Source: Dorea sp. 5-2 (GTDB taxonomy: Bacteria; Bacillota; Clostridia; Lachnospirales; Lachnospiraceae). Taken from it: 64,000 bases of DNA. The position numbers and the translations under genes are program-made. Below the pieces are notes generated by a model. That model saw nothing but the letters and a program-made list of their open reading frames with translations, ran no database searches and was not told the DNA's origin. Location of the stretch: the NCBI RefSeq assembly GCF_000403455.2, contig NZ_KE159781.1, positions 205,271 to 269,270 on the forward strand. Reading direction: 5' to 3'. Shown piece after piece: positions 37,849 to 46,549 of the stretch; within the stretch, counting starts at the first letter, position 1; each line of letters begins with the position of its first letter.

Positions 37849-39831
37849 ATGGAAATGTTTTTGAACGTGGTTCCTGTATTGGGGATCGCCGCGCTCATTT
37901 TTGCCGGTTTTCTGGCGGCAAAGGTGAACAGGCAGAGTGCAGGAACCGAAAGGATGCGTGAGATCGCATCATCGATCAGCGAAGGCGCCCAAGCTTTCCT
38001 GACGGCAGAGTATAAGATACTGGTATTCTTTGTACTGGTATTGTTTCTGCTGATCGGATTTGGGATTGGGAACTGGGTAACGGCAGCCTGTTTTGTAGTA
38101 GGCGCCGTATTCTCCACACTTGCGGGATATTTCGGAATGAGCGTGGCGACGAAGGCGAACGTAAGAACAGCGAATGCGGCGAAAGAGAGCGGCATGAACA
38201 GGGCGCTTTCTATTGCATTCTCAGGCGGGGCAGTTATGGGAATGTGCGTTGCCGGACTTGGCGTTCTCGGTGTGAGCACGATCTATCTGATCACCGGGAA
38301 TGTAGATGTTCTTTCCGGATTCAGCCTCGGCGCATCTTCGATCGCGCTGTTTGCCCGTGTAGGCGGCGGTATCTATACGAAGGCAGCGGATGTGGGTGCG
38401 GATCTTGTAGGTAAGGTAGAAGCAGGGATCCCGGAGGACGACCCGCGTAATCCGGCTGTTATCGCGGACAATGTAGGCGATAACGTAGGTGATGTTGCCG
38501 GTATGGGTGCGGACTTGTTCGAGTCTTATGTAGGAGCCTTGATCTCGGCTCTGACACTTGGGATCGTCTACTACCAGATCGAGGGAGCGGTCTATCCGCT
38601 TATGATCGCCGGGCTTGGACTGGTTGCGTCCATCCTTGGAACTTTCTTCGTGAAGGGCGACGAGAATTCGAATCCGCATAAGGCGCTTAAGATGGGATCT
38701 TATGTGGCGAGCGCATTGGTACTGATCGCGGCATTTGTATTCAGCCAGTATCTTTTTGCCAATATGAATGCGGCGATAGCGATCGTTGCCGGACTGATCG
38801 TCGGGCTGCTGATCGGTATCATCACAGAGGTTTATACATCCGGAGACTACAAGTCGGTCAAGGAGATTGCAGAGCAGTCCGAGACCGGACCGGCGACCAC
38901 CATCATCAGCGGACTTGCAGTGGGCATGAAGTCCACAGGTATCCCGATCCTACTGATCTGTGTGGGAATCTTCGTGGCTTATCAGTTCTGCGGGCTCTAC
39001 GGGATCGCGCTGGCAGCGGTAGGTATGCTGTCCACGACGGCGATCACGGTAGCGGTAGACGCATATGGCCCGATCGCGGATAATGCAGGAGGGATCGCAG
39101 AGATGTCAGGCTTAGATTCCGGTGTCCGTAAGATCACGGACAAGCTGGATGCGGTGGGCAACACAACCGCGGCGATGGGTAAGGGATTTGCCATCGGTTC
39201 CGCAGCGCTGACGGCGCTTGCGCTGTTCGTGTCTTATGCGGAAGCAGTACAGCTTAAGAACATAGACCTGCTTGACAGCCGTGTGATCATCGGCCTGTTC
39301 ATCGGCGGTATGCTGCCGTTCTTGTTCTCCGCTATGACGATGGAGTCTGTGTCCAAGGCGGCGTATAAGATGATCGAGGAAGTAAGACGCCAGTTCCGCG
39401 AGAAGCCGGGGATCATGAAGGGAACGGAGAAGCCGGATTACAAGTCCTGCGTAGCAATCTCCACCACCGCGGCGTTGAAGGAGATGCTGGTGCCCGGTAT
39501 CATGGCGGTGTTATCTCCGTTAGCGGTAGGTCTTCTGTTGGGACCGGCGTCTCTTGGAGGGCTTCTTGCCGGCGCATTGGTAACCGGCGTTATGCTGGCG
39601 ATCTTCATGTCCAACTCAGGAGGAGCATGGGACAACGCGAAGAAGTTTATCGAGGACGGCACACACGGAGGAAAAGGCAGCGAGGCACATAAGGCGGCTG
39701 TTGTCGGCGACACCGTCGGCGACCCGTTCAAAGATACGTCAGGACCATCCATCAATATCCTGATCAAGCTCATGACCATCGTGTCACTGGTATTCGCACC
39801 GCTGTTCCTGGCAGTCGGCGGATTGTTGTAA
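37849..39831 (+). CDS. hppA: Membrane-bound ion-pumping pyrophosphatase, K+-dependent type
   Basis: A 660-residue integral membrane protein with about 16 hydrophobic segments that pumps H+ or Na+ with energy from pyrophosphate. The catalytic motifs are GGGIYTKAADVGADLVGK, DNVGDNVGDVAGMGADLFESY and the C-terminal GDTVGDPFKDTSGPS. The sequence GNTTAA has Ala where K+-independent enzymes have Lys, which marks the K+-dependent subfamily. Whether Na+ or H+ is pumped cannot be told by eye. AGGAGG precedes the ATG, and a strong terminator follows. Confidence 0.96.
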   Translation: MEMFLNVVPVLGIAALIFAGFLAAKVNRQSAGTERMREIASSISEGAQAFLTAEYKILVFFVLVLFLLIGFGIGNWVTAACFVVGAVFSTLAGYFGMSVATKANVRTANAAKESGMNRALSIAFSGGAVMGMCVAGLGVLGVSTIYLITGNVDVLSGFSLGASSIALFARVGGGIYTKAADVGADLVGKVEAGIPEDDPRNPAVIADNVGDNVGDVAGMGADLFESYVGALISALTLGIVYYQIEGAVYPLMIAGLGLVASILGTFFVKGDENSNPHKALKMGSYVASALVLIAAFVFSQYLFANMNAAIAIVAGLIVGLLIGIITEVYTSGDYKSVKEIAEQSETGPATTIISGLAVGMKSTGIPILLICVGIFVAYQFCGLYGIALAAVGMLSTTAITVAVDAYGPIADNAGGIAEMSGLDSGVRKITDKLDAVGNTTAAMGKGFAIGSAALTALALFVSYAEAVQLKNIDLLDSRVIIGLFIGGMLPFLFSAMTMESVSKAAYKMIEEVRRQFREKPGIMKGTEKPDYKSCVAISTTAALKEMLVPGIMAVLSPLAVGLLLGPASLGGLLAGALVTGVMLAIFMSNSGGAWDNAKKFIEDGTHGGKGSEAHKAAVVGDTVGDPFKDTSGPSINILIKLMTIVSLVFAPLFLAVGGLL

Positions 39832-39854
39832 TCTGTAGAGATCATCAGATATTT

Positions 39855-39892
39855 AAGGAGAGACATTCGGAAGGGAAGGTCTCTCCTTTTTA
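39855..39892 (+). terminator. Intrinsic terminator after hppA
   Basis: AAGGAGAGAC pairs with GTCTCTCCTT, followed by T residues. Confidence 0.9.
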
Positions 39893-39894
39893 CC

Positions 39895-39938
39895 GCCGTC
39901 ATCTGTCAGAATGGATATTTAATGATGCCGGGGGTGTT
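39895..39938 (+). repeat. Left copy of a 44-bp direct repeat flanking the AlbA-type gene
   Basis: It begins GCCGTCATCTGTCAGAATGG and ends CCGGGGGTGTT. It matches 41481-41524 with five mismatches in 44 bases, without gaps. It lies four bases from the 3' end of the gene it flanks. Confidence 0.85.
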
Positions 39939-39942
39939 ATGT

Positions 39943-41307
39943 TTATTGCGCGCCATTTTTAGTATTTATAACAATGTAGTTGGTGTTTCTTGCTTTACCA
40001 TTCCGCTTCAGCAAGTTGTTTTTTACCATTCTCCTAATGACTCTGGAAGCGGTAGATGTACTTACTTTAAGCAGTTCGATTACATCATTTCTTGTAATAG
40101 CGCCATGAGACCGGGCATATTCCAATACTCTTTCTTCATCGCTCAAGATTTTTTCGGCTCCGGCAGCAGAACTTGTGATTGATTCCGCTTCCGGTGCAGA
40201 GAACTTTCCCGTTTCATATTTTGCGTTAATATTAGGCAATATGATCTTAAAGGCATTTTTTGTTGTTTCAATCGAAGGCTTTTCTTTCATGCCTTCGTAT
40301 GCCCTCATAATCTTTCCCATTCCAGTACCGTAAGCCTCAATCAGATGCAGCCGGTAGAACACATTCGCAAGATCCTGATTTCTGCATACGGAAATGCCTA
40401 CCATAATATCTTCCAGATCAATTCCCGGCATCAATCCTCCAATGGATACGAATTCAATCCGATCCGTATAAATACTGATAAGCGCACTGGCGCTAAAGGA
40501 ATAATCGCGGTGAACCAGCAGATTTAGAAGCGCCTCCCTGACGGCGATCTCAGGGTAGTCCCTGACATCAATTCGCAACAATCTTTCTATGGTTGCACGG
40601 GTTTGATTGCGGAAATCTATAAAATCATAAACTTCGTTCATTTGCTGCATCAGCGATCCGGTAAATTCCCGGCGATCCTTAAAAATCGTCTGATCCGTCC
40701 CCTGAAAAACAGCGGCTTTAATCGTATGGACGCATTGATCAGACAGAAGCAGACCTAAGTTACTGTAGAGGTTATCCTGATCGATCAGCTTCAAAGTGCG
40801 CATTTGCTGTGACTCAAACTCCACTTTCCGAAGCGCAAATTCTTTTTTTGCGGCTTCAAATGTAAGTTCCTGATTTAAGCAACGCATAGCTTCAAAGCGG
40901 TCTCCATCTGTTTCCTTGATCATACGGCGGATTGCATTGTCAGTGGCGGGGACAGAAGAATATCCCTGTCTGACATATACACCCTCTGGACGCATCCCTT
41001 TTTTAGCAAGATAATAAGGGCGATCCGTTCCGCGCTGAATATCCACCTCAACAATTTCTTTTCCATCTTCCTTTATTGTTTTATAATGCAGGAACATCGT
41101 CACATCGGGCTTAATTGCATCCCTTACCATATTGCTGATCTGCAAAGATATACTGTCAGGATTACCAAGTCCGGCTACGGTACCGTCATCCCGGATGCCA
41201 ATATACAGTTTGCCGCCATCAGAGTTAGCAAAAGCAATGATTTCCTTTTTTATATCCTCTACGACTACTTCCTTAAACTCTACGGTTTCACTTTCCCGAA
41301 AAATCAT
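39943..41307 (-). CDS. AlbA_2/Schlafen-type ATP-binding regulator with C-terminal winged helix
   Basis: A 454-residue protein. The N-terminal AlbA_2 domain reads SETVEFKEVVVEDIKKEIIAFANSDGGKLYIGI; a GHKL-like middle part has REALLNLLVHRDYS and GTGMGKIMRAYEGM; the C-terminus is a winged helix (ITRNDVIELLKVSTSTASRVIRRM). The family is usually annotated as 'ATP-binding protein' or putative transcriptional regulator and is frequent in mobile regions. ATG 41307 follows AAAGGAGATGG. A large palindrome 39 bp upstream looks like its own operator, and direct repeats flank the whole unit, consistent with gain by transfer. Confidence 0.87.
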   Translation of the reverse strand: MIFRESETVEFKEVVVEDIKKEIIAFANSDGGKLYIGIRDDGTVAGLGNPDSISLQISNMVRDAIKPDVTMFLHYKTIKEDGKEIVEVDIQRGTDRPYYLAKKGMRPEGVYVRQGYSSVPATDNAIRRMIKETDGDRFEAMRCLNQELTFEAAKKEFALRKVEFESQQMRTLKLIDQDNLYSNLGLLLSDQCVHTIKAAVFQGTDQTIFKDRREFTGSLMQQMNEVYDFIDFRNQTRATIERLLRIDVRDYPEIAVREALLNLLVHRDYSFSASALISIYTDRIEFVSIGGLMPGIDLEDIMVGISVCRNQDLANVFYRLHLIEAYGTGMGKIMRAYEGMKEKPSIETTKNAFKIILPNINAKYETGKFSAPEAESITSSAAGAEKILSDEERVLEYARSHGAITRNDVIELLKVSTSTASRVIRRMVKNNLLKRNGKARNTNYIVINTKNGAQ

Positions 41308-41345
41308 AACACCATCTCCTTTCCCCACTCTTTTGGCATATCATA

Positions 41346-41396
41346 TCAAATCAGGTCAATTGTGTCAATGTACATGACCCAATTGACCTGATTTGA
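41346..41396. promoter_or_regulatory. 51-bp near-palindromic operator upstream of the AlbA-type gene
   Basis: The 17-base arm TCAAATCAGGTCAATTG at 41346-41362 is perfectly complementary to CAATTGACCTGATTTGA at 41380-41396. The 17-base centre is itself nearly palindromic (GTCAATGTACATGAC). GGTCAA/TGTCAA half-sites recur. Its position just before the gene suggests autoregulation by the winged-helix protein. Confidence 0.85.
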
Positions 41397-41480
41397 CCCG
41401 ATGTTTTCATTATGTCCGCAAATGAGGAAAAGTATTAACATCAAAAGCAATGCTATTCTCCAAGTGATAGAATTAAATCT

Positions 41481-41524
41481 GCCGTCATCCGCCAGAACGG
41501 ATATTTAATGATACCGGGGGTATT
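41481..41524 (+). repeat. Right copy of the 44-bp direct repeat
   Basis: It begins GCCGTCATCCGCCAGAACGG and ends CCGGGGGTATT, with 39 of 44 bases identical to 39895-39938. The interval between copies is about 1.54 kb and holds just the AlbA-type gene and its operator. Confidence 0.85.
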
Positions 41525-41675
41525 TGTGCCAACGCCAAGTTCTAAAGACGAAGTATGTAAGTTTTATTTGGCTTTATGTAAATGGATTGGCTTTTGACGG
41601 TTTATCTGGTACAATTTCATAAAATGATACAACTGATGTATAAAACGAGTGTAATGTTATTATGGGAGGCAAAAG

Positions 41676-42377
41676 ATGAGTGAACAGAATATGAATGAGC
41701 AGGCAGCGGTTAATGAAGAATTGAAATGTATAATAGAACAATCTGTAGATGAATCTGTAGAGAGAGCTTTCAGGAATTATGGAAAAAAGGAGGTCTTCTC
41801 CGGTTTCGGGTTTGGCAAATCATTGAGGATCCTTTTGACTGGCCTATGTATCATAATAATCGGCCTATGTATCTCATTAGGAATAACAATCCGTGATTCT
41901 TTTATTCAGAGAAGAAATGCTTCGGAAAAAGTACAGCCTGTTGAAAATCATGAGTTAATACTGGAAAATAACAAAATTTTTGGGTTTACAGCGGCAGATT
42001 TTGAAGAAGTGATTTTAGGAGAAGCTACACGGCAAAAATTATTGATTGTGGAAGAGCAGGAGGTATATGTCAATACAACGATAACAGATACAGGATTGTT
42101 TGATTGGGGAGTTTTTAATAAGGAACAGGCTTTGACAATTCATGGAATGGGGCAGTATACAATAGATTTGACGCAAATTACCTCGAAAGATATTCAACTA
42201 AATGAAAAAATTTATGAGCTGACAATCCAAATTCCACATGCTGTGCTCCATAATACAAATTTTGATCCGGAGAAAACAGAGATTAGTGATACAAAGAAAG
42301 GGTGGCTGGCTTTCGGAGACATCAAATTAAATCAGGAGCAGCAAGCCTATTGTAGAATCAGTATCACCGGCGTATAA
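41676..42377 (+). CDS. DUF4230-like membrane-anchored protein
   Basis: A 233-residue protein with an acidic cytoplasmic N-terminus (about 1-50), one membrane helix (ILLTGLCIIIIGLCISLGITI, about 59-79) and an extracellular beta-rich domain with a pattern like DUF4230 (LLIVEEQEVYVNTTITDTGLFDWGVFNKEQALTIHGMGQYTIDL). Its function is unknown. It is more A+T-rich than the flanking housekeeping genes and lies just outside the repeat-bounded unit. GGGAGG precedes the ATG. Confidence 0.7.
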   Translation: MSEQNMNEQAAVNEELKCIIEQSVDESVERAFRNYGKKEVFSGFGFGKSLRILLTGLCIIIIGLCISLGITIRDSFIQRRNASEKVQPVENHELILENNKIFGFTAADFEEVILGEATRQKLLIVEEQEVYVNTTITDTGLFDWGVFNKEQALTIHGMGQYTIDLTQITSKDIQLNEKIYELTIQIPHAVLHNTNFDPEKTEISDTKKGWLAFGDIKLNQEQQAYCRISITGV

Positions 42378-42454
42378 GGTAGTTATTGCTTTTCAGGAAT
42401 AAGTGATCAGTTTGTTAAAAATTTATCTTTTTTCTAAAAAATAGATAATTACTG

Positions 42455-42482
42455 TTGATTTTATTTTTTTATTATGTATACT
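42455..42482 (+). promoter_or_regulatory. pckA promoter
   Basis: TTGATT (42455-42460), 16-bp spacer, TATACT (42477-42482). A small hairpin GGAAGC-GAGAA-GCTTCC at 42493-42509 follows in the leader, of unknown role. Confidence 0.6.
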
Positions 42483-42608
42483 ATTTATCAGGGGAAGCGA
42501 GAAGCTTCCGCGATGATATACCATAGATTTCATACATGGTTGTATCAAGTCTTGCAGATGGTTATCATCTAAGCAACTGAAGAATATGAAAAAAGGAGAT
42601 TATGAAAG

Positions 42609-44213
42609 ATGGCAGAGATTAATTTGAGTAAGTATGGCATCAGCGGCACCACTGAAATCGTACACAACCCTTCTTATGAGATGTTATTCGAGGAAGAGAC
42701 AAAACCGGAACTGGAAGGTTTTGAAAAGGGTCAGGTCAGTGAGCTTGGCGCAGTGAATGTCATGACTGGTATCTACACCGGACGTTCGCCGAAAGACAAA
42801 TTCATCGTAATGGACGAGAATTCCAAGGACACCGTGTGGTGGACCTCCGATGAATACAAGAACGATAACCATCCGGCTTCAGAAGAGACATGGAAGGTAG
42901 TGAAGGAGATTGCCCTGAACGAGCTTTCTAATAAGAAGCTGTTTGTTGTAGACGCATTCTGCGGCGCTAACGAAGATACACGTATGTCTATCCGTTTCAT
43001 CGTGGAAGTAGCATGGCAGGCACATTTCATCCGGAATATGTTCATTATGCCGACAGAGGAAGAGCTTGAGAAGTTCGAGCCTGACTTCGTTGTATACAAT
43101 GCGTCCAAGGCAAAGGTTGAGAATTATAAGGAACTGGGATTGAATTCCGAGACGGCTGTTGTATTCAATATCACAAGCCGCGAGCAGGTTATCATCAATA
43201 CATGGTACGGCGGAGAGATGAAGAAGGGTATGTTCTCTATGATGAACTACTATCTGCCGCTTAAGGGTATCGCTTCCATGCACTGTTCCGCCAACACAGA
43301 TATGAACGGCGAGAATACCGCGATCTTCTTCGGTCTTTCAGGAACAGGTAAGACAACCCTGTCTACCGATCCAAAGAGACTTCTCATCGGTGACGACGAG
43401 CACGGTTGGGACGACGACGGTATCTTCAACTTTGAAGGCGGATGCTATGCGAAGGTTATCAACCTGGATAAAGAGTCCGAGCCGGATATCTACAATGCGA
43501 TCAAGAGAGACGCGCTTCTTGAGAATGTTACTCTGGACGCAGATGGCAAGATTGATTTCAACGACAAGAGCGTAACGGAGAATACCCGTGTATCTTACCC
43601 GATCAACCATATCGAGAAGATCGTACGTCCGAAGTCCGCAGCTCCTGCAGCGAAGGAAGTTATCTTCCTGTCCGCAGATGCGTTCGGCGTATTGCCGCCG
43701 GTATCTATCCTTACACCGGAGCAGACACAGTACTACTTCCTGTCAGGATTCACGGCTAAGCTTGCAGGTACGGAGCGTGGTATTACCGAGCCTACACCTA
43801 CCTTCTCTGCTTGCTTCGGACAGGCGTTCCTTGAGCTTCATCCGACAAAGTATGCGGAAGAGCTTGTAAAGAGAATGGAGAAGAGCGGCGCGAAAGCTTA
43901 TCTTGTAAATACAGGATGGAACGGAACCGGAAAGCGTATCTCCATCCGTGATACCCGCGGTATCATTGATGCGATCCTGAACGGAGATATCCTGAAGGCT
44001 GAGACGAAGAAGATCCCATACTTCAACTTTGATGTTCCGACAGAGCTTCCGGGCGTTGACACCAATATCTTAGATCCGCGCAATACTTATGCAGATGCGG
44101 CTGAGTGGGAAGAGAAGGCGAAGGATCTTGCTCAGAGATTCGTTAAGAACTTTGCGAAGTATGAAGGAAATGAAGCCGGAAAGGCTTTGGTTCCGGCAGG
44201 CCCGCAGTTATAA
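42609..44213 (+). CDS. pckA: Phosphoenolpyruvate carboxykinase (ATP)
   Basis: A 534-residue enzyme that interconverts oxaloacetate plus ATP with PEP, CO2 and ADP. In gut anaerobes it often runs toward oxaloacetate. Motifs: GRSPKDKFIV, NTWYGGEMKKGMFS, kinase-1a loop GLSGTGKTTLS, and IGDDEHGWDDDGIFNFEGGCYAK with the metal-binding residues. Its codon use is strongly biased, as in a highly expressed gene. AAAAAGGAG lies upstream, and a terminator follows. Confidence 0.97.
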   Translation: MAEINLSKYGISGTTEIVHNPSYEMLFEEETKPELEGFEKGQVSELGAVNVMTGIYTGRSPKDKFIVMDENSKDTVWWTSDEYKNDNHPASEETWKVVKEIALNELSNKKLFVVDAFCGANEDTRMSIRFIVEVAWQAHFIRNMFIMPTEEELEKFEPDFVVYNASKAKVENYKELGLNSETAVVFNITSREQVIINTWYGGEMKKGMFSMMNYYLPLKGIASMHCSANTDMNGENTAIFFGLSGTGKTTLSTDPKRLLIGDDEHGWDDDGIFNFEGGCYAKVINLDKESEPDIYNAIKRDALLENVTLDADGKIDFNDKSVTENTRVSYPINHIEKIVRPKSAAPAAKEVIFLSADAFGVLPPVSILTPEQTQYYFLSGFTAKLAGTERGITEPTPTFSACFGQAFLELHPTKYAEELVKRMEKSGAKAYLVNTGWNGTGKRISIRDTRGIIDAILNGDILKAETKKIPYFNFDVPTELPGVDTNILDPRNTYADAAEWEEKAKDLAQRFVKNFAKYEGNEAGKALVPAGPQL

Positions 44214-44242
44214 TTGAATATTTTCCTTTTCTTTATCATAGA

Positions 44243-44277
44243 GAACCGGCGCCTGGGGAACGGGCGTCGGTTCTTTT
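44243..44277 (+). terminator. Intrinsic terminator after pckA
   Basis: GAACCGGCGCC pairs with GGCGTCGGTTC, followed by TTTT. Confidence 0.85.
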
Positions 44278-44369
44278 ATACTTGAAATGTTCAGGTAAAG
44301 AAGTTAATATATTGGGTGAAATGGATAATATTCACAGATGTGGTTATTTTAAGAAGAGGGGGAGATCGG

Positions 44370-45548
44370 ATGACGAAGGTAGATATTATATCAGGATTTT
44401 TGGGAGCCGGGAAGACGACGTTCATCAAACAGTTGATCGAACAGGTATTTACCGGTGAGAAGCTTGTGTTGATCGAAAATGAATTCGGAGAGATCGGCAT
44501 TGACGGCGGGTTCCTTAAGGATGCCGGGATTGAGATCACGGAGATGAATTCCGGATGTATCTGTTGTACGCTGGTCGGTGATTTCAGCAAGGCGCTTCAG
44601 AAAGTGTTGGAGGAATATCAGCCGGACCGCGTGTTGATCGAGCCGTCAGGCGTGGGCAAATTATCGGATATCGTGAAGGCGATCGAGGATGTGAAGCAGG
44701 ATGCCGAGATCGAGGTGAATGCAAGGATCACCGTGGTTGACGGGAAGAAGGCGAAACTATACCTTAAGAATTTCGGAGAGTTCTTTGAGGATCAGGTGAA
44801 ACACGCTTCCACGATCGTGATCAGCAGAACTCAGACGATGACGGATGAGAAGATCGAGGAATGCGTCCATATGCTCCGTGAAGAGAATGCGGATGCCGCG
44901 ATCATCTCTACGCCGTGGGAGGAGCTTGGCAGAGAGGCGATCTGTCATGCCCTGGAACATGGGGTGGAAATAGAAGGACTTCTGGAGCATCCTGGCGATA
45001 CCTGCTGCTGCCATGGGGAACATGCCCATGAAGAACATGTTCATGGAGAACATGCCCATGGAGGACACGCTCATGAAGAACATGTTCCTGGAGAACATGC
45101 CCATGAAGGACATGCTCATGAAGAACATGCCCATGAAAAAGAGTGTGGATGTGGGCATGCTCATCATCATGCAGAGGAAGAGTGTAGCCATGATCACTGT
45201 CATGATCACGAAGAATCCTGCTGCGGACATCACCATGGGCATAACCACCACCATGGGCATCATCACCATGCAGACGAGATATTCACAAGCTGGGGCAAAG
45301 AGACCGCTCACAAGTACACGGATGAAGAACTGGATTTCTTTTTGAAGGCGTTAGCCGAGACAGAAGGATACGGTACGGTCCTGCGTTCAAAGGGTATTAT
45401 TGCGATGGCAGACGGTACATGGAAACAGTTCGATCTTGTTCCGGAAGAATATGAAGTCCGCGAGAGCGGGGCAGACTATACCGGGAGGATCTGTGTGATC
45501 GGTACAGATCTTAAGGAAGAAGAACTAATGAGATTATTCCATATCTGA
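44370..45548 (+). CDS. CobW/COG0523 GTPase with His-rich metal-binding region
   Basis: A 392-residue metal-chaperone GTPase. The G-domain starts DIISGFLGAGKTTFIKQ (P-loop residues 9-17); the metal motif CICC lies at residues 63-66. Between about residues 210 and 315 is a His/Glu-rich tract with many HGEHAHEEH-like units, then CHDH and HHHH runs; the C-terminal CobW domain follows. COG0523 proteins insert or store Zn, Co or Ni. The His tract suggests metal storage or delivery. The ATG at 44370 follows GGGGGAG. The next gene is a second, more divergent member. Confidence 0.92.
   Translation: MTKVDIISGFLGAGKTTFIKQLIEQVFTGEKLVLIENEFGEIGIDGGFLKDAGIEITEMNSGCICCTLVGDFSKALQKVLEEYQPDRVLIEPSGVGKLSDIVKAIEDVKQDAEIEVNARITVVDGKKAKLYLKNFGEFFEDQVKHASTIVISRTQTMTDEKIEECVHMLREENADAAIISTPWEELGREAICHALEHGVEIEGLLEHPGDTCCCHGEHAHEEHVHGEHAHGGHAHEEHVPGEHAHEGHAHEEHAHEKECGCGHAHHHAEEECSHDHCHDHEESCCGHHHGHNHHHGHHHHADEIFTSWGKETAHKYTDEELDFFLKALAETEGYGTVLRSKGIIAMADGTWKQFDLVPEEYEVRESGADYTGRICVIGTDLKEEELMRLFHI
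45012..45162 (+). repeat. In-gene tandem repeats coding the His-rich tract
   Basis: Degenerate units built on CATG, such as GAACATGCCCATGAAGAACATG, recur about every 18-30 bases and encode His-Glu-Ala repeats. Such repeats can change length by slippage, so metal-binding capacity may vary among strains. Confidence 0.75.
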
Positions 45549-45583
45549 TAAACGATCAGAATTTAAGAAATGAAGGTGATTGC

Positions 45584-46525
45584 ATGAAAACACCTGTATT
45601 CATATGTACAGGTTTTCTTGACAGCGGCAAGACGACTCTTGTGAAAGATACTCTGATGCAGCAGGACTGGATCGCACCGGGGCTGACCTTGCTGCTCCTG
45701 TGTGAAGAAGGAGAGGAAGAATACCCGGAAGAGTACCTGGCTTCCCATGAGATAGCGCTGCTGAAGATAGAAGAATTTGATCAGCTGAGTCCTGCATTTT
45801 TCAAGAACTGCGAGAAGAACTATCATCCGGTGCAGATCGTGATCGAATACAACGGAATGTGGAAACTTGAGGATCTGCTGGCTCTTAAGTACCCGCGAAA
45901 CTGGGAGCTGCAGGGAGTCTATTCTACGGTAAACGGGATGACTTTGGATATGTATCTGAAGAATATGCGGAATATGCTGATCGAGCAGTTGACAGAATCA
46001 GAGCTCATCGTGGTAAACCGGTGTCCGCAAGGGGTGGACCGTTCGGGATTCCGTAGGGCGCTCAAAGTGCAGAACCCTATGGCTCAGCTGATCTTCGAGG
46101 GAACGGACGGCAGGATCATACAGCCGTCAGAAGAAGACCTTCCTTATGATGTGAAGGGAGACAAGATACAGATAGAAGCAGAGGATTTCGGGATCTGGTA
46201 TGTGGACGCCTACGATCATCCGGATCTCTATCTCCATAAAGAAGTGGAATTTGTGGCACAGGCGTTCCGTCCGAAGGGGATGAAGGAGAATATGTTCGTC
46301 CCGGTGCGTAAGATCATGACCTGCTGTGCCGATGACCTGAAATTCTACGGTTATCCCTGTAAGTCCGATCAGCCGGTAGAATTCAAGAAAGGCGCATGGT
46401 TCAAGGTTCGTGCAAGGTTCGAATATGAACAGGCGATGTCTTTTGGAAATGAGCAGCCGGTACTGTATCTGATCGATCTTCTCCCGGCAAAGAAGCCGGA
46501 AGAAGATATCGTATATCTGATGTAA
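45584..46525 (+). CDS. CobW-like GTP-binding protein, divergent
   Basis: A 313-residue protein related to the CobW N-terminal domain: VFICTGFLDSGKTTLVKDTL is a P-loop with Asp-Ser in place of Gly-Ala. The CXCC metal motif of the first GTPase is missing; a lone Cys-Pro stretch (VVNRCPQGVD) marks the guanine-specificity-like NRxD region. The C-terminal half has two cysteines in IMTCCADDLKFYGYPC that may bind metal. It is 35 bp after the first GTPase gene and likely co-transcribed. AAGGTGATTGC precedes the ATG. Confidence 0.82.
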   Translation: MKTPVFICTGFLDSGKTTLVKDTLMQQDWIAPGLTLLLLCEEGEEEYPEEYLASHEIALLKIEEFDQLSPAFFKNCEKNYHPVQIVIEYNGMWKLEDLLALKYPRNWELQGVYSTVNGMTLDMYLKNMRNMLIEQLTESELIVVNRCPQGVDRSGFRRALKVQNPMAQLIFEGTDGRIIQPSEEDLPYDVKGDKIQIEAEDFGIWYVDAYDHPDLYLHKEVEFVAQAFRPKGMKENMFVPVRKIMTCCADDLKFYGYPCKSDQPVEFKKGAWFKVRARFEYEQAMSFGNEQPVLYLIDLLPAKKPEEDIVYLM

Positions 46526-46549
46526 TGTGTTGTTGTAAGAAGGGTGTTT

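Noticed and set aside
45013..45345. Met-rich ORF (many Asn/Lys-Met-Pro-Met units) in another frame of the His-rich CobW region
   Set aside because: It is a frame shadow of the CATG-based repeats; it has no ribosome binding site and lies entirely inside the GTPase gene.
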